Shown piece after piece: positions 33,610 through 45,371 of a stretch of DNA of 64,000 nt. The translations under genes were made by a program, and so were the position numbers. This stretch comes from Adiantum capillus-veneris (lineage: Eukaryota; Streptophyta; Polypodiopsida; Polypodiales; Pteridaceae): contig CM043961.1 of the NCBI GenBank assembly GCA_014529385.2, positions 14,894,978 to 14,958,977 of the forward strand, in the 5' to 3' direction. Every line of letters begins with the position of its first letter. Within the stretch, counting starts at the first letter, position 1. The notes under the pieces are model-generated. The model was not told the DNA's origin, did no database searches, and saw only the letters and a list, made by a program, of their open reading frames with translations.

Positions 33610-34240
33610 TAAAACTAGTGTTATCTAGCTACTTTGACGTCGACTAATCTGACGTCTCGTCGCGTCTCAATGGCATATCTATCGGATGCTACAAAAAAAA
33701 CAAAACAATAAGACTTTATGTAAGTATAAATCTATAATTACAAAACAATTTAATTTTTAGCTTATTATTCAAATATAACAAATGTCAGAGTGTAAGGTTA
33801 AATACTAACCAAGTCGGAGCAAGAACTCTGAATGTCCATAAGGACATTTAATCCCTTTCTGTCTGCATACTTGCGCTTGTATAGTGTGGGGTCATGTCCA
33901 ATCATCAACCACTGTTCAAAACATACAAAGAAAACGTTATGTTAGAATTTAAAATTACAAATACCCATAACTACCAAACCTAAAGGGCGATGCAATAACA
34001 CTTACAACATCGGCCTCAAATGACGTCCATCCATCGATCCCCAAGTGGTGTGAGATCCCTGCTTCTACTCGTGCTCTAGCTACCTCCTTTTGTTGCTTCC
34101 ACTTGTCAAGATTCTCACGTGGTGCTTGCTTTACATTCTTTCGATCTTCTGTGGCCAGTCAATCTGGGCTGCTCCACCCATGCTTTATTGCTTTCTGCAC
34201 TTTAAAGCGGTTCTGCTTACGGTACTCACGTGTCCGCATC
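33610..34240 (-). pseudogene. CACTA accessory/transposase-associated gene fragment, three exons
   Basis: Three exons with proper splice sites are read on -: about 34240-34006 (starting MRTREYRKQNRFKVQKAIKH, ending GIDGWTSFEADV, then donor GTAAGT), 33911-33820 (WLMIGHDPTLYKRKYADRKG, donor GTTAGT), and about 33687-33610 after a T-rich AG acceptor. One TGA lies in the first exon after WSSPD. The mixture of basic helices and WK/QQKEVARARVE resembles proteins encoded by plant En/Spm-type elements, but the match is by style, not by a motif I can name. It would be only the 3' part of such a gene. Confidence 0.42.
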
Positions 34241-34344
34241 TTTTAGCAAGTCTTCATTGAATAACTCATCCTGATTTGACATGGGAGACTCGTCATGCAG
34301 GATGCTGATGACTTTTTCTTTTAATTCATTCAACACATCACTCC

Positions 34345-37300
34345 AGGTGTTTAGTATGTAGTGTTGAAACACCTGAGAGCTTGCCCAAACCATCCATAGT
34401 TGATTAGGTAAGCTTCACGCAATGTCAAGAGCGCGTATGGCAAGCTGTAAGCAAAACCGCAAGAAGAAACGCCAAATATACAAGCTATTTTTGAAGTCCA
34501 TTCACGTTTTACTACGAAAAAATGCAAACGAACTTTAAAAACGGCTTGTGTGCGTGTCCAACCCATCCATAGTTGATTAGGTAAGCTTTATGCAAAGTAA
34601 AAATCATGTATGGCAAGCCATAGACAAAACCGTAAAAAGAAACGCCAAATATATTGAAGTCCGTTCGCGTTCTTCTACGAAAAAACACAAACTCACTTCG
34701 GAAACGGCTTGTGCGCTTGCCCAAACCGTCTATAGTTGAGCGCGTATGGCAAGACGTAGGCAAAATCGCAAAAAGAAACGCCAAATACACAAGCCATTTT
34801 TGAAGTCCGTTCACGTTTTTCTACGGATAAAAGCAAATGGACTTCGTAAACAGTTTGTGCGCTTGCCTAAACCATCCTTAGTTGATTAGGTAAGCTTTCG
34901 GCAATGTCAAGAGCCCATATGGCAAGCCATAGGCAAAACTGCAAGAAGAAACACCAAAAACACAAGCCGTTTCTTACGTTCGTTCGCGTCTTTTTACAAA
35001 AAAAACGCAAACGGACTTCAGAAACGGCTTATGTGCTTGTCCAAACCATTCATAGTTGATTAGGTAAGCTTTAGGCAAAGTCAAGAGCGCATATTGCAAG
35101 TCGTAGACAAAACCGCAAGAAGAAACGCGAAATATACAAGCCGTTTCTGAAGTTCGTTCACGTTTTTCTACGAAAAAATACAAACGAACTTCAAAACTGG
35201 CTACAACACTTTCCCAAACCATTTATAGATGATTACTTAAGCTTTAAGAAAATTCAAGAGCACGTATGGTAGACCGTAGACAAAACCGCAAGAAGAAACA
35301 TCAAATATACAAAGCCGTTTCTAAAGTCCATTCGTGTTTTTCTATAGAAAGACGCAAACAAACTTTGTAAACGGCTTGTGTGTTTGCCTAAACCATCCAT
35401 TGTTAATTAGGAAAACTTTAGGCAATGTCAAGAGCTCGTATAGCAAGCCGTATGCAAAACCACAAGAAGAAACGACAAACACACAAGCCGTTTCTTAAGT
35501 CCGTTCGAGTTTTTTTACGAAAAAATGCAAACGGACTTCGGAAACGGCTTGTGTGCTTGTCCAAACCATTCATAGTTCAAACGGCTTGTGTGCTTGTCTA
35601 AACCATTCATAGTTGATTATGTAAGCTTTAGGAAAAGTCAAGAGTGTGTATGGAAAGTTGTAGACAAAACCGCAAGAAGAAACGCCAAATCTACAAGCTA
35701 TTTCTGCAGTCCGCCATCCGAGTTTTTCTATGAAAAAATGCAAACAGACTTTGAAAACGGCTTCAACACTTTCCCAAACCATTTATAGTTGCTTAGGTGA
35801 GCTTTAGGCAAAGCCAAGAGCGCGTATGCAAGCCGTAGACAAAACCGCAAGAAGAAATGCCAAATAAACAAGCTGTTTTTGCAATCTGTTCGTGTTTTTC
35901 TACGCAAAAACGTAAACGGACTTCAGAAACAGCTTGTGCGCTTTTCCAAACCAACCATAGTTGGATTATATAAGCTTTAGACAAAGTCATGAGCGCGTAT
36001 GGCAAGTTGCAGACAAAACCGCAAGAAGAAACGCCAAATATACAAGCCGTTTCTGAAGTCCGTTCACATTTTTAAACGAAAAAACACAAACGGACTTCAA
36101 AAATATCTTCAATACTTGCCCAAACAATCCATAGTTGATTAGGTAAGCTTTAGGCAAAGTCAATGGCGTAGATGGCAAGCTATAGGCAAAACCGCAAGAA
36201 GAAACGCCAAATATACAACCTGTTTCAGAAGTTCGTTTGCGTTTTTCTATTACAAAATACAAACGGACTTGGTAACTGGCTTCAAAACTTGCCGAGACCA
36301 TCCGTAGTTGATTAGGTAATCTTTAGGCAAGGTCAACAGCCCATATGGCAAGCCATAGGCAAAACTGCAAGAAGAAACGCCAAAGACACAAGCCATTTCT
36401 TAAGTCTGTTCGTGCTTTTTTATGAAAAACCAAAACGGACTTCAAAAACGGCTTGTGTGCTTGTCCAAACCATTTATAGTTGATTAAGTGAGTTTTAGGA
36501 AAAGTCAAGAGCACGTATGGCAAGCCGTAGATAAAACCACAAGAAGAAACACCAAATATACAAGCCGAAACTATCCATAATTGATTGGGTAAGCTTTAAA
36601 CAAAGTCAATAAAATATATGGCAAGGCATAGACAAAACCGCAAGATGAAATGCTAAATATACAAGCCGACACTGAAGTCCGTTTGCTTTTTTCTACGGAA
36701 AAACGCAAACGGACTGTAGAAACGGCTTGTGCGCTTGCCCAAACCATCCACAATTGATTAGGTATTCTTTAGGCAATGTCAAAAGCGCGTATGTCAAGCC
36801 GTATGCAAAACACTTGCTCAAACCATCCATAGTTAATTAGGTAAGCTTTAGGCAATGTCAAGAGTGCGTATGTCAAGCCGTAGGAAAAACTGCAAGAAGA
36901 AACACCAAACACAAGCCGTTTCTGAAATCCGTTTGTGTTTTTCTACAGAAAAACATAAACAAACTTAGGAAACGGATTCAACACTTGCCCAAACCATCCA
37001 CGGTTGATTAGGTAAGCTTTAGGCAAAGTCAATAGCGTATATGGCAAGCCATAGGGAAAACCGCAAAGAGGAAACGCCAAACACACAAGCCATTTCTTAA
37101 GTCGGTTCGCGTTTTACAAAAAAAACACAAATAGAATTTGGAAATGGCTTGTGTGCTTGCGTAAACCATTTATAGTTGATTAGATAAGCTATAGGCAAAG
37201 TCAAACGCACGTATGGAAAGCTGTAGACAAAATCGCAAGAAGAAACGCCAAATATACAAGCCGTTTTTTACGTCCGTTCGCGTTTTTCTACGGAAAAACT

Positions 37301-38880
37301 CAAACGGACTTCAGAAATGGATTTTACGATTGCTCAAAATATCCATAGTTGATTAGGTAATCTTTAAGAAAAGTCAAGAGCGTGTATGGCAAGCCGTAGA
37401 CAAAACCGCAAAAGAAACGCCAAATATACAATCTGTTTCTGAAGTCTGTTCGTGTCTTTCTGCGGATAACATAAACGAACTTCATAAATGGCTTGTGTGC
37501 TTGCCTAAACCATCCATAGTTGATTAGGTAGGCTTTAGGCAATGTCAAGAGCTTGTACAGTAAGCCGTAGGCAAAACCGCAAGAAGAAACGCCATTTTCT
37601 TAAGTCGGTTCGCGTTTTTTTGTTGAAAAACGCAAACGGACTTTGAAAACAGCTTGTGCGCTTTCCCAAACCATCCATAGGTTATTAGGTAAGCTTTAAG
37701 CAATGTCAAGAGCATGTATATTAAGCCGTAGGAAAAACCGCAAGAAGAAACGCCAAACACACAATCCGTTTCTGAAGTCCGCTTACGTTTTTCTAACGAA
37801 AAATGTAAATGGACTTAGGAAATGGCTTCAACACTTGTCCAAACCATCCATAGTTGATTAGGTAAGCTTTAGGCAAATTCAGTAGTGTGTATGGCAAGCC
37901 ATAGGCAAAACCGCAAGAAGAAACGCCAAATACACAAGACGTTTCTGAAGTCCGTTTGCGTTTTTCTATGGAAAAACGCAAAAGGACTTCAAAAATGGCT
38001 TGTACGCTTGCTCCAACTATCCATAGTTCATTAGGTAAGCTTTACGCAATGTCCAGAGCATGTATGTCAAGCCATAGACAAAACCGCAAGAAGAAACGCC
38101 AAACACAAGCCGTTTCTAAAGTTCGTTTGTGTTTTTCTTTAAAAAAACGCAAACGGACTTAGGAAACAGCTTCAACACTTGCCCAAACCATCCATAGTTG
38201 ACTACGTAAGATTTAGGCAAAGTCAATAGTGTATATGGCAAGCCGTAGGAAAAATTGCAAGAAGAAACGCCAAACACACAAGCCGTTTCTTAAGTCCGTT
38301 CACGTTTTTTTGTGAAAAAACACAAATGGACTTCGAAAATGGCTTGTGTGCTTTCCCAAATCATTTATAGTTGATTCGGTAATCTTTAGAAAAATTCAAG
38401 AGCGTGTATGGCAAGCCGTAGACAAAACTGCAAGAAGGAACGCCAAATATACAAGCCGTTTATGAAGTCCATTCACGTTTTTCTACGAAAAAATGTAAAC
38501 AGATTTCAAAAACAACTTCTGCACTTGCCTAAACCATCCATAATTCATTAGGTAAGCTTTAGGAAAATTCAAGAACGTGTATGGCAAGCCGTAGACAAAA
38601 CCGCAGTAAGAAATGCCAAATATACAAGCCGATTTCTGAAGTCCATTCGTGTTTTTCTACGGCAAAACGTAAACGGACTTTGGAAACAGCTTCAACACTT
38701 GCCCAAACCATCCATAGTTGATTAGGTAAGCTTTAAGCAAAGTCACTAGCATATATGGAAAGCTGTAGGAAAAACCGCAAGAAGAAATGCCAAATACACA
38801 AGCCATTTCTGAAGTCCGTTTGCGCTTTTCTACGAAAAAATGCAAATGGACTTTGAAAATGGCTTGTGCGGCTTGTGCGC
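34345..38880. repeat. ~175-bp satellite, each monomer with a ~30-bp-arm hairpin
   Basis: About 25 monomers. Marker GATTAGGTAAGCTTT at 34402, 34575, 34883, 35058 and onward gives 173-176 bp spacing. Each unit carries an inverted repeat: CAAGCCGTTTCTGAAGTCCG ... then, after CGTTTTTCTACG, CGGACTTCAGAAACGGCTTG. The array stops at 38880, where the gypsy LTR begins, and one more monomer resumes at 57600-57760 beyond the other LTR. Minus-strand open frames here are repeat artefacts; the period is not a multiple of three. Confidence 0.95.
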
Positions 38881-39493
38881 TGTCGAGGGATATATGTTCG
38901 AAACTTGAGCTAGGTCAGCACCGGGCTGCTAGCTGTGGAAAAATTGAGAGAAAAAATTTGCCGCACCGCACAATACAACAGCTTTTAATCACTTGGTAAT
39001 GCTATCAACGCACAAAACTTGCTCGGAAATCGGTAACACCGACGAAATTGATGCACAATTATGAAGAAGTGTCGTTAAAGACATCGTTAATTGATACTAA
39101 TGACAATTTAGGAGCTTAAACTCCCCTTATAGAATACTTCGGGCCGTTAACGGCTCCGCGATTCAATAGAAAGAAAAAATAAAATTAGGTTGCCTACCGA
39201 CCAACAAAATACCATTGTGTCGATTTTATATGTTTGATTGTCTTCAATCACTGTCTATGCTAAAGTTTATTTCTTCTCCTATGACTGCTTACCAGCCTTT
39301 GTTGGTCTCTCCTTGCCTAAGCCGAAGGAGAATCGTGCTTTGGTTGCCTTCTCCTTGCTAAGCCGAACGAAAATCGTGCTTTCTCCAAGCTTCTTTCGCC
39401 CTTTCTACCTTCTGCTCCAAGCTCGATGGCTTCCCCTTGCTCTCCTCTCTCACTTGCCTTCACTTGCAATCACCTTTTTGTCTTCCCGAGACC

Positions 39494-39536
<43 letters not shown>

Positions 39537-41012
39537 TCCCTTCTTGACCTTCTCCCATTCTCCTCCTTTCTTCGAACAACTCTCCCTTTCCCTTTGTTGC
39601 CTTTGCTTCTTTTTAGCTCGAGAACAAAAGAGAGAGAGCTCCTTGTCTAAGCTCGGGAGACAGAGAGCGAGCACATTCTCCAAGCTAAGAGAGAGAGAGA
39701 GCTTCCCTGTTTCTTCCCAAGCTTAAGATTCCTTCTTCCCTTCCTTCCTCTTCTTCATTTGCTTTTTCACCCTTCGCATGCAAAAACCCCAGGCTATTAA
39801 TAGCTTGCCCCCTCCCTTAGCAACGACGGCGTCGTCGTTGCTAGGGAAGTGTAAAAATCCCCTGCTGACGTGGCAGCCCGGATCCTGACCTGCGCCAAAT
39901 CCATTGTAGCTTGGATTAAATTGCTGTGAGAGGAGCTCCTAAGAATTTTTCGTTACTGCTGCGAGCTCGTCCGAGCAACTCTGTGGCCTGCGCAAGCAGA
40001 AATGTCCTCCCCTACGCTCGCGTTTTCTGCGCCTGCTTGGTCTATGCCATGCTTTTCTTTCTTTTCTTTTGTTCATACCTCCTTCCTTAATTCTTATAAT
40101 TGGCGGCCTTAGTTAAGTGGGCGGCCTCGCCATAAGCAGGCGGCCTAGCCATAAGGTTATGGGCTTTGCGCACCACACTCGGGCACCACACGTGGCATAC
40201 ATCTCAGCTAAGGCAATGCCAAGCACGATAATATTATCGAGAATTTTAATTCCCGCATCATTTTTTTGATAGTACCATATGCATTCAAGATGCAAGTATA
40301 AGTGATTGCATTTGACGTAAGGTCTTCCCATCACATTCAGTCAAAGAGTGTCAGACTAGGCAGACATTGCCAATTACGACTACAGTCGGCCAACATTGGG
40401 CAGTCATTGGCGTACATACCGATTAAAGCACTGCTATCTCAAGCACTTATTCTGTTGCATTCGAAACCCTGGTTGCAACTCAAGAACTCCCAGATGGCAC
40501 TCCGACCGCGCCGACTAGACTGGCACGGAACCGCCCCTCGGAGAATCTTTAAGGGCTAATATCTTGGTAACCGAAACTCCGATCGCTGATCTGAAAAGAC
40601 CGACGTGCTCCACAAAGTGAGCACTTCAAGCCCGTACATTCATTTCAATTCTGTCACCTTAGCTGCAGTTGCTTAATCCGGTACGGATCTGCAATCTGCT
40701 TGAACTTTAAACTGCCATAACTTCTTTACGTAGCTCCAATCGACAAGCCATAAAGACAGGCCGGTAGAGCACTTCAAGAAGCACTTCAGTACTAATCATA
40801 ATCTTCCATCTGTGCTCACATCAAGCAAACTCATTTTTGGCATCATTAAGATATCTGTTGGCCCTTTTAACCGCATTTGACATACATTTAGCATTGAACT
40901 TCTCCAGTTACCAGGCCTTAACCACCACTGTTCATTAATCATGTAAGCTTCAACAAACTTGATGTGCATTTTCCTGGCATCTTTCTTAGCCTGGGAGCGG
41001 AGCTGCACGACA
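38881..41012 (-). repeat. 3' LTR (minus orientation)
   Basis: Starts TGTCGAGGGATATATGTTCG and ends GAGCTGCACGACA. It contains a (GA)20 tract at about 39495-39533 and CTATTAATAG near 39795, a possible TATA-like site. It matches 55473-57599 along its length. Confidence 0.92.
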
Positions 41013-41026
41013 TCCACCCCCTCTGA
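41013..41026 (-). other. polypurine tract of the minus-strand gypsy
   Basis: Read on -, CAGAGGGGGTGGA directly precedes the LTR start TGTCGTGCAG. Confidence 0.8.
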
Positions 41027-41305
41027 ACCTGCACAGCCTCCGGTCTTTGCCAACCGCACTTATAAAGCATCATCAAGAGCATCATCAGACTCATCATGTG
41101 ATGCATACATAACATTGTCTTCAGGAGGTTGATCTGTGTTGAAGTCTGCAATGTTAATCTCACCATCTCGTTGCTTAAACAACTTAACTCTTTTCCCTAC
41201 AATAGGCACCTTGAGCTCAGTGCCATCAAGCTCGCATAACTTGTAGGTCGCATTATCATAAACATGAAGTACAACATATGGTCCAAACCATCATTTAACC
41301 ATCTT

Positions 41306-42724
41306 CTACATAACAGTGTACTGGTTCTCCAGGCTGCTGTCATATACAAGGACCCAATCCCCATCTTTAATAGCACGAGGTTGTAGTCTGTGCTTACCAT
41401 CAAACGCTGCTTTGTTCTTCAACCTTGCTTCCTTAAGCATTGCTTTAGCCTGTTCAATATCTTCCTGACGCCTCTCAAGTTGGTGAATGCGCAATGCAAG
41501 AAAATCTTCTGTAGACATACCTTCTTCCCATGGCATTACAGTCCAAGAAATAACCGCTTCCTCTGTAGGCATAATGGGTTTTTGCCCGTACATTAGCTCA
41601 AATGGCATAAAACGTATAACAGAACTATGTGTAGTTCGATCAGCCCATAAAGAAAATGGTAGGAGTTTAGGCCAATCACCAATATGTCCCTGGCATGCTT
41701 TTGCTAAAGCTTTAACAATAGGCGGATGCCCTCTTTCACTTTTTCCATTATCCTCTGGATTGTATGCTATAGCGAGAGCCAATTTAATGCCCAAGTGAGA
41801 AAAGAAATTCCGAGCTTCATCTACATCAAGCTCTCCTCTATTAGCAGTAATTCTACCAATACATCTATACCTGAAAATAACATCCTCAAGCAAGAACTTG
41901 CTTTCGGAACTAGTAGCCTTGGTACGCAAAGCTCTGCCTTCCACCTGATTAGTAAGATCCTCTCTAGCAAGAACAATATACCGCATCTACTAGACACCTA
42001 CTGGCATGGTAATCAGGTCCACCACCCACTTGTAGTGCATAGCCAGCGGATAGGTGGGATGCAATCCATCTCGATGCCGTACATTAGAATACTGTTGGCA
42101 TATTAGGCATGTCTCTACAAACTAAGCCACATCTTTATACATACCTTTCCACCAGTAACGATCCTTAATCTTGATAAAAGTTGCCCAGACTCCTCTGTGT
42201 CCAGCCCATAAACTTTCATGAAACTCTTTGATAACCTGCTGTTGAGTCGCTTTATCACAAATAACCCGCTGCGGTACTCCTTTAGAGCGTTTTGGCTGCT
42301 TCCATAAATGCCCATCCTTCATAAAATAGCCGTAATCTTTCTTCCTGATCTTTTTGTACTCTTGATCCATCCACCCTTCATGCTTAGTAAGAGTGCTAAG
42401 GTAGTGGCCAATCAAAAGCCACTCTCCTTCATAGAACTCTTCAGAAAATACATCAAAAGTATGAGCAATATTTCCACAATTTGCATGCAGATAAGAAGAC
42501 GAATAGAACTTCAAGCCAACATCATCACTTGTGGTCAGTATCTCTTCTTCATCTTCAAATCTAACTCTTGATAACAGATCTGCAACAGGATTATCTCTAC
42601 CTGCAATATGACAAAATTCAGGATTAAGAGACTTAATATAGGCTATCCATCGTAGCATAGCAATATCCGGAGTAGAGAAATTTGCAATCATGCTTTTCAG
42701 TGGCAAGCAATCTGTCTCTACCAT
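41306..42724 (-). pseudogene. gypsy RNase H end and integrase (two fragments)
   Basis: The 42724-42122 part holds the RNase H end (MVETDCLPLKSMIANFS) and the integrase zinc region (HESLWAGHRGVWATFIKIKD, with the Cys pair CLIC just past a stop). The 41986-41306 part is the catalytic core and C-terminal region: TANRGELDVDEA, NGKSERGHPPIV, FMPFELMYGQKPIMP. In relatives the second catalytic residue is the Asp of ADRGEL; here it is Asn, a G-to-A change, so this copy should be inactive. Stops at about 42120 and 41987-41992 separate the parts. Confidence 0.9.
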
Positions 42725-42729
42725 GACTG

Positions 42730-43720
42730 AAGCTCCAATAAAGTATTCTTTATGATACCTTAGAGCAGTAGCAACGCCCCAAAGTTCTCTCTTAACCTGT
42801 GGGTAGCCTCTTTAGCGAGCATTGAGCACTTTGCTCCAAGTCGAACCGCATACCTGTTACCTTCTTCATCATCTTGACCTATAGCCCATCCAATACCTGT
42901 CGGGCTAGTGTCAACCGTTAAAATTACTGGCCTTCCGCATTTGTAGTCAACTTTCCTCAAGGTCAGAGCCTCAAGAAGCATCTTCTTTAATTTCCTCATA
43001 GCCTGTGTATGAACTTCTTCCCAAACAAATCTTTTACCTTTTCTCAACAGTTGATAAAGCACTTCTGCAACATGAGCAAAATGTGGCAGCCAAATAAGAT
43101 AGAAAACACATGCACCCAGAAACCGACAAACTTCAGTAACCGAAGAGCACGTTTCCTTCATCTTTTGAATAGCTCCAACTTTAGCCAGACTTGGCCTTCT
43201 ACCTTCTGGACTGCACATGTGCCCTACAATTAGAACCTCTTTGGCACCAAAAGTTGATTTTTGCACTGAAAGTGTTAAGTTAACTTCTTCAAGTCTAGAT
43301 AAAATATCATCACAATCAGCAATATGTTGCGCAACAAACTGTCGGCACCCCCTCTTATCTTTTACCTCATCTTTTGAGCCTTCCTCATAGCCCTTAATCG
43401 GTAGATCATCAATGAAAGGCATAGTAACATGTGGGATAAAGTCCCTTAATACCTTATTCATGCCGTTCATCATATGAGCTACAGAATTAGTAGCACCCTG
43501 TGGTAGTGCACATCCTTACCAATCCAAGAGGTGTATGCATCGTAGTAAGATCCCTGCTCTCCAATGCTAACTAAAATTGATCATATCCAGAATAAAGATC
43601 ACCCATAGAATAAATTGACCTACCTGCAAAAGCCTCAGCAAATTCATCCACAATTGGGCCGGTACCCACATTGCGGATTGTTACCTTATTAACAGGATGC
43701 ATATCCTGTATGAACCTTAA
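42730..43720 (-). pseudogene. gypsy reverse transcriptase, second part
   Basis: The frame resumes at 43720 with LRFIQDMHPVNKVTIRNVGT, exactly continuing the RT that stops at 52325. It passes SIYSMGDLYSGYDQF and the palm motif MPFIDDLPIKGY (about 43418) to the RNase H start (VILTVDTSPTGIGWAIGQ near 42905). The longest intact stretch is 43473-42760. The hAT lies between this part and the N-terminal RT half. Confidence 0.9.
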
Positions 43721-43727
43721 TTTTAAA

Positions 43728-43753
43728 CAGGGATTTCAAAATGACGTGATCAC
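43728..43753 (+). repeat. left terminal inverted repeat of the hAT element
   Basis: CAGGGATTTCAAAATGACG then TGATCAC. It pairs imperfectly with 52299-52324. Confidence 0.75.
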
Positions 43754-43900
43754 ACTATAATTTCAGGTTAATAACAATAGAAATGCAAAATAACAATTAT
43801 TTTGTTAATTGACATTCATCTTTTTTGACCTCCAGCGAGACCTGGAGACCAGCTCGTAGCCCACCGGGCTAATTAGTTGGCGCGTCGGGCCCGCCGTGGC

Positions 43901-43910
43901 TATATAAAGG
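43901..43910 (+). promoter_or_regulatory. TATA box, left inward promoter of the hAT
   Basis: TATATAAAGG lies just inside the GC-rich CGCGTCGGGCCCGCCGTGGC block. It would drive the + strand kinase-like gene through the repeat-filled leader. Confidence 0.65.
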
Positions 43911-44104
43911 CAACGCCGGTGCTTGCATTTTTCACAAAAGAGGTACATTGAAAAGTCTTCACCAAACTTTCTGGCAGCTTTCCACATTCTCAAAGCAGTG
44001 TAGCAGTAATTTTTTAAAACCTTCCTTATTTTATTGATGTTTTTTTGAGTTTTTTGCGTTAAAACTTAAAGGTTTAAAATTTCTTTTATCGAATCATCGT
44101 ACGT

Positions 44105-45260
44105 GAATGCACTGGCACATGGTTGCAATTGCGGCTAGGTGTATCATTGCAAAAGCGTACGATGATTATGTTTTATATTGCTCCCAGTCATTCATGCTTC
44201 AGCACATGGTTGCAATTGCGACTAGGTGTGTTGCTGCTAGAATGACAGGAGCATTTGTTTGAAAGAAGTAACCATGCGTGAATGCACTGGCACATGGTTG
44301 CAATTGCGGCTAGGTGTGTCATTGCAAAAGCATAGGGTGATTATGTTTTATGTTGCTCCCAGTCATTTATGCTTCGGCACATGGTTGTAATTGCGACAAG
44401 GTGTGTTGCTGCTAGAATGACGGGAGCATCTGTTTGAAAGAAGTCACTGTGCGTGGATGCACTAGCACATGGTTTCAATTGCGGCTAGGTGTGTCATTGC
44501 AAAAACGCAAGATGACTATGTTTTATGTTGCTTCCCGTCATTCATGCTTCGGCACATGGTTGCAATTGCATCTAGGTGTGTTGCTGCTAGATTGACGGTA
44601 GAATCTAATGCATGAATGTGTGCTCAAATAATTTCATAATGCTTCATATTCTTGAATCTTGAAAGAAGACATCGTGCGTGGATGCACTGGCACATGGTTG
44701 CAATTGTGACTAGGTGTGTCATTGCAAAAGCGTAGGATGACTATGTTTTATGTTGCTCCCAGTCATTCATGCTTCAGCACATGGTTGCAATTGCGACTAG
44801 GTGTGTTGCTACTAGAATGATAGGAGCATCTGTTTGAAAGAAGTCACCATGCGTGGATGCACTGGCACATGGTTGCAATTGTGGCTAGGTGTGTTATTCC
44901 AAGAGCGTAGGGTGACTATGTTTTATGTTGCCCTCCCAGTCATTCATACTTCGGCACATGGTTGCAATTGCAACTAGGTGTGTTGCTGCTAGAATGACAG
45001 GAGCATCTGTTTGAAAGAAGTAACCGTGCGTGGATGCACTAGCACATGGTTGCAATTGCGGCTAGGTGTGTCATTGCAAAAGTGTAGGTTGACTATGTTT
45101 TATGTTGCTCCCAGTCATTCATGCTTCGGCACATGGTTGCAATTGTGACTAGGTGTGGTGCTGCTACAATAGTAGGAACATCTGTTTGTAAGTTGTCGTA
45201 TGGTGAGGCATTGGCACATGGTTGCAATTGCGATTAGGTGTGTCACTGCAAAAGAGTACA
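44105..45260 (+). repeat. ~175-bp tandem repeat in the kinase-gene leader
   Basis: Monomer starts (GCACTGGCACATGGTTGCAA) at 44109, 44284, 44459, 44684, 44859, 45036 and 45208, spacing mostly 172-177 bp. Each contains two half-units with CACATGGTTGCAATTGCG followed by CTAGGTGTGT. It sits between the TATA box and the first coding exon. Confidence 0.93.
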
Positions 45261-45371
45261 AGATCTATGGTCTATATTGCGCTTGTTCTTTCACGTAGGA
45301 AAGATCCAAATGCAGTGGCACATAGTTATATTTCACAATGTGTTGTTTGCAATAATACCATTGCAGGAAAA

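Noticed and set aside
34345-38880. Many minus-strand open frames with repeated SSCGFVYxLPY-like peptides
   Set aside because: They are translations of the ~175-bp satellite; the period is not a multiple of three and frames are not kept.
44105-45260. CRISPR-like array
   Set aside because: Units are full tandem repeats without unique spacers, in a eukaryotic transposon.
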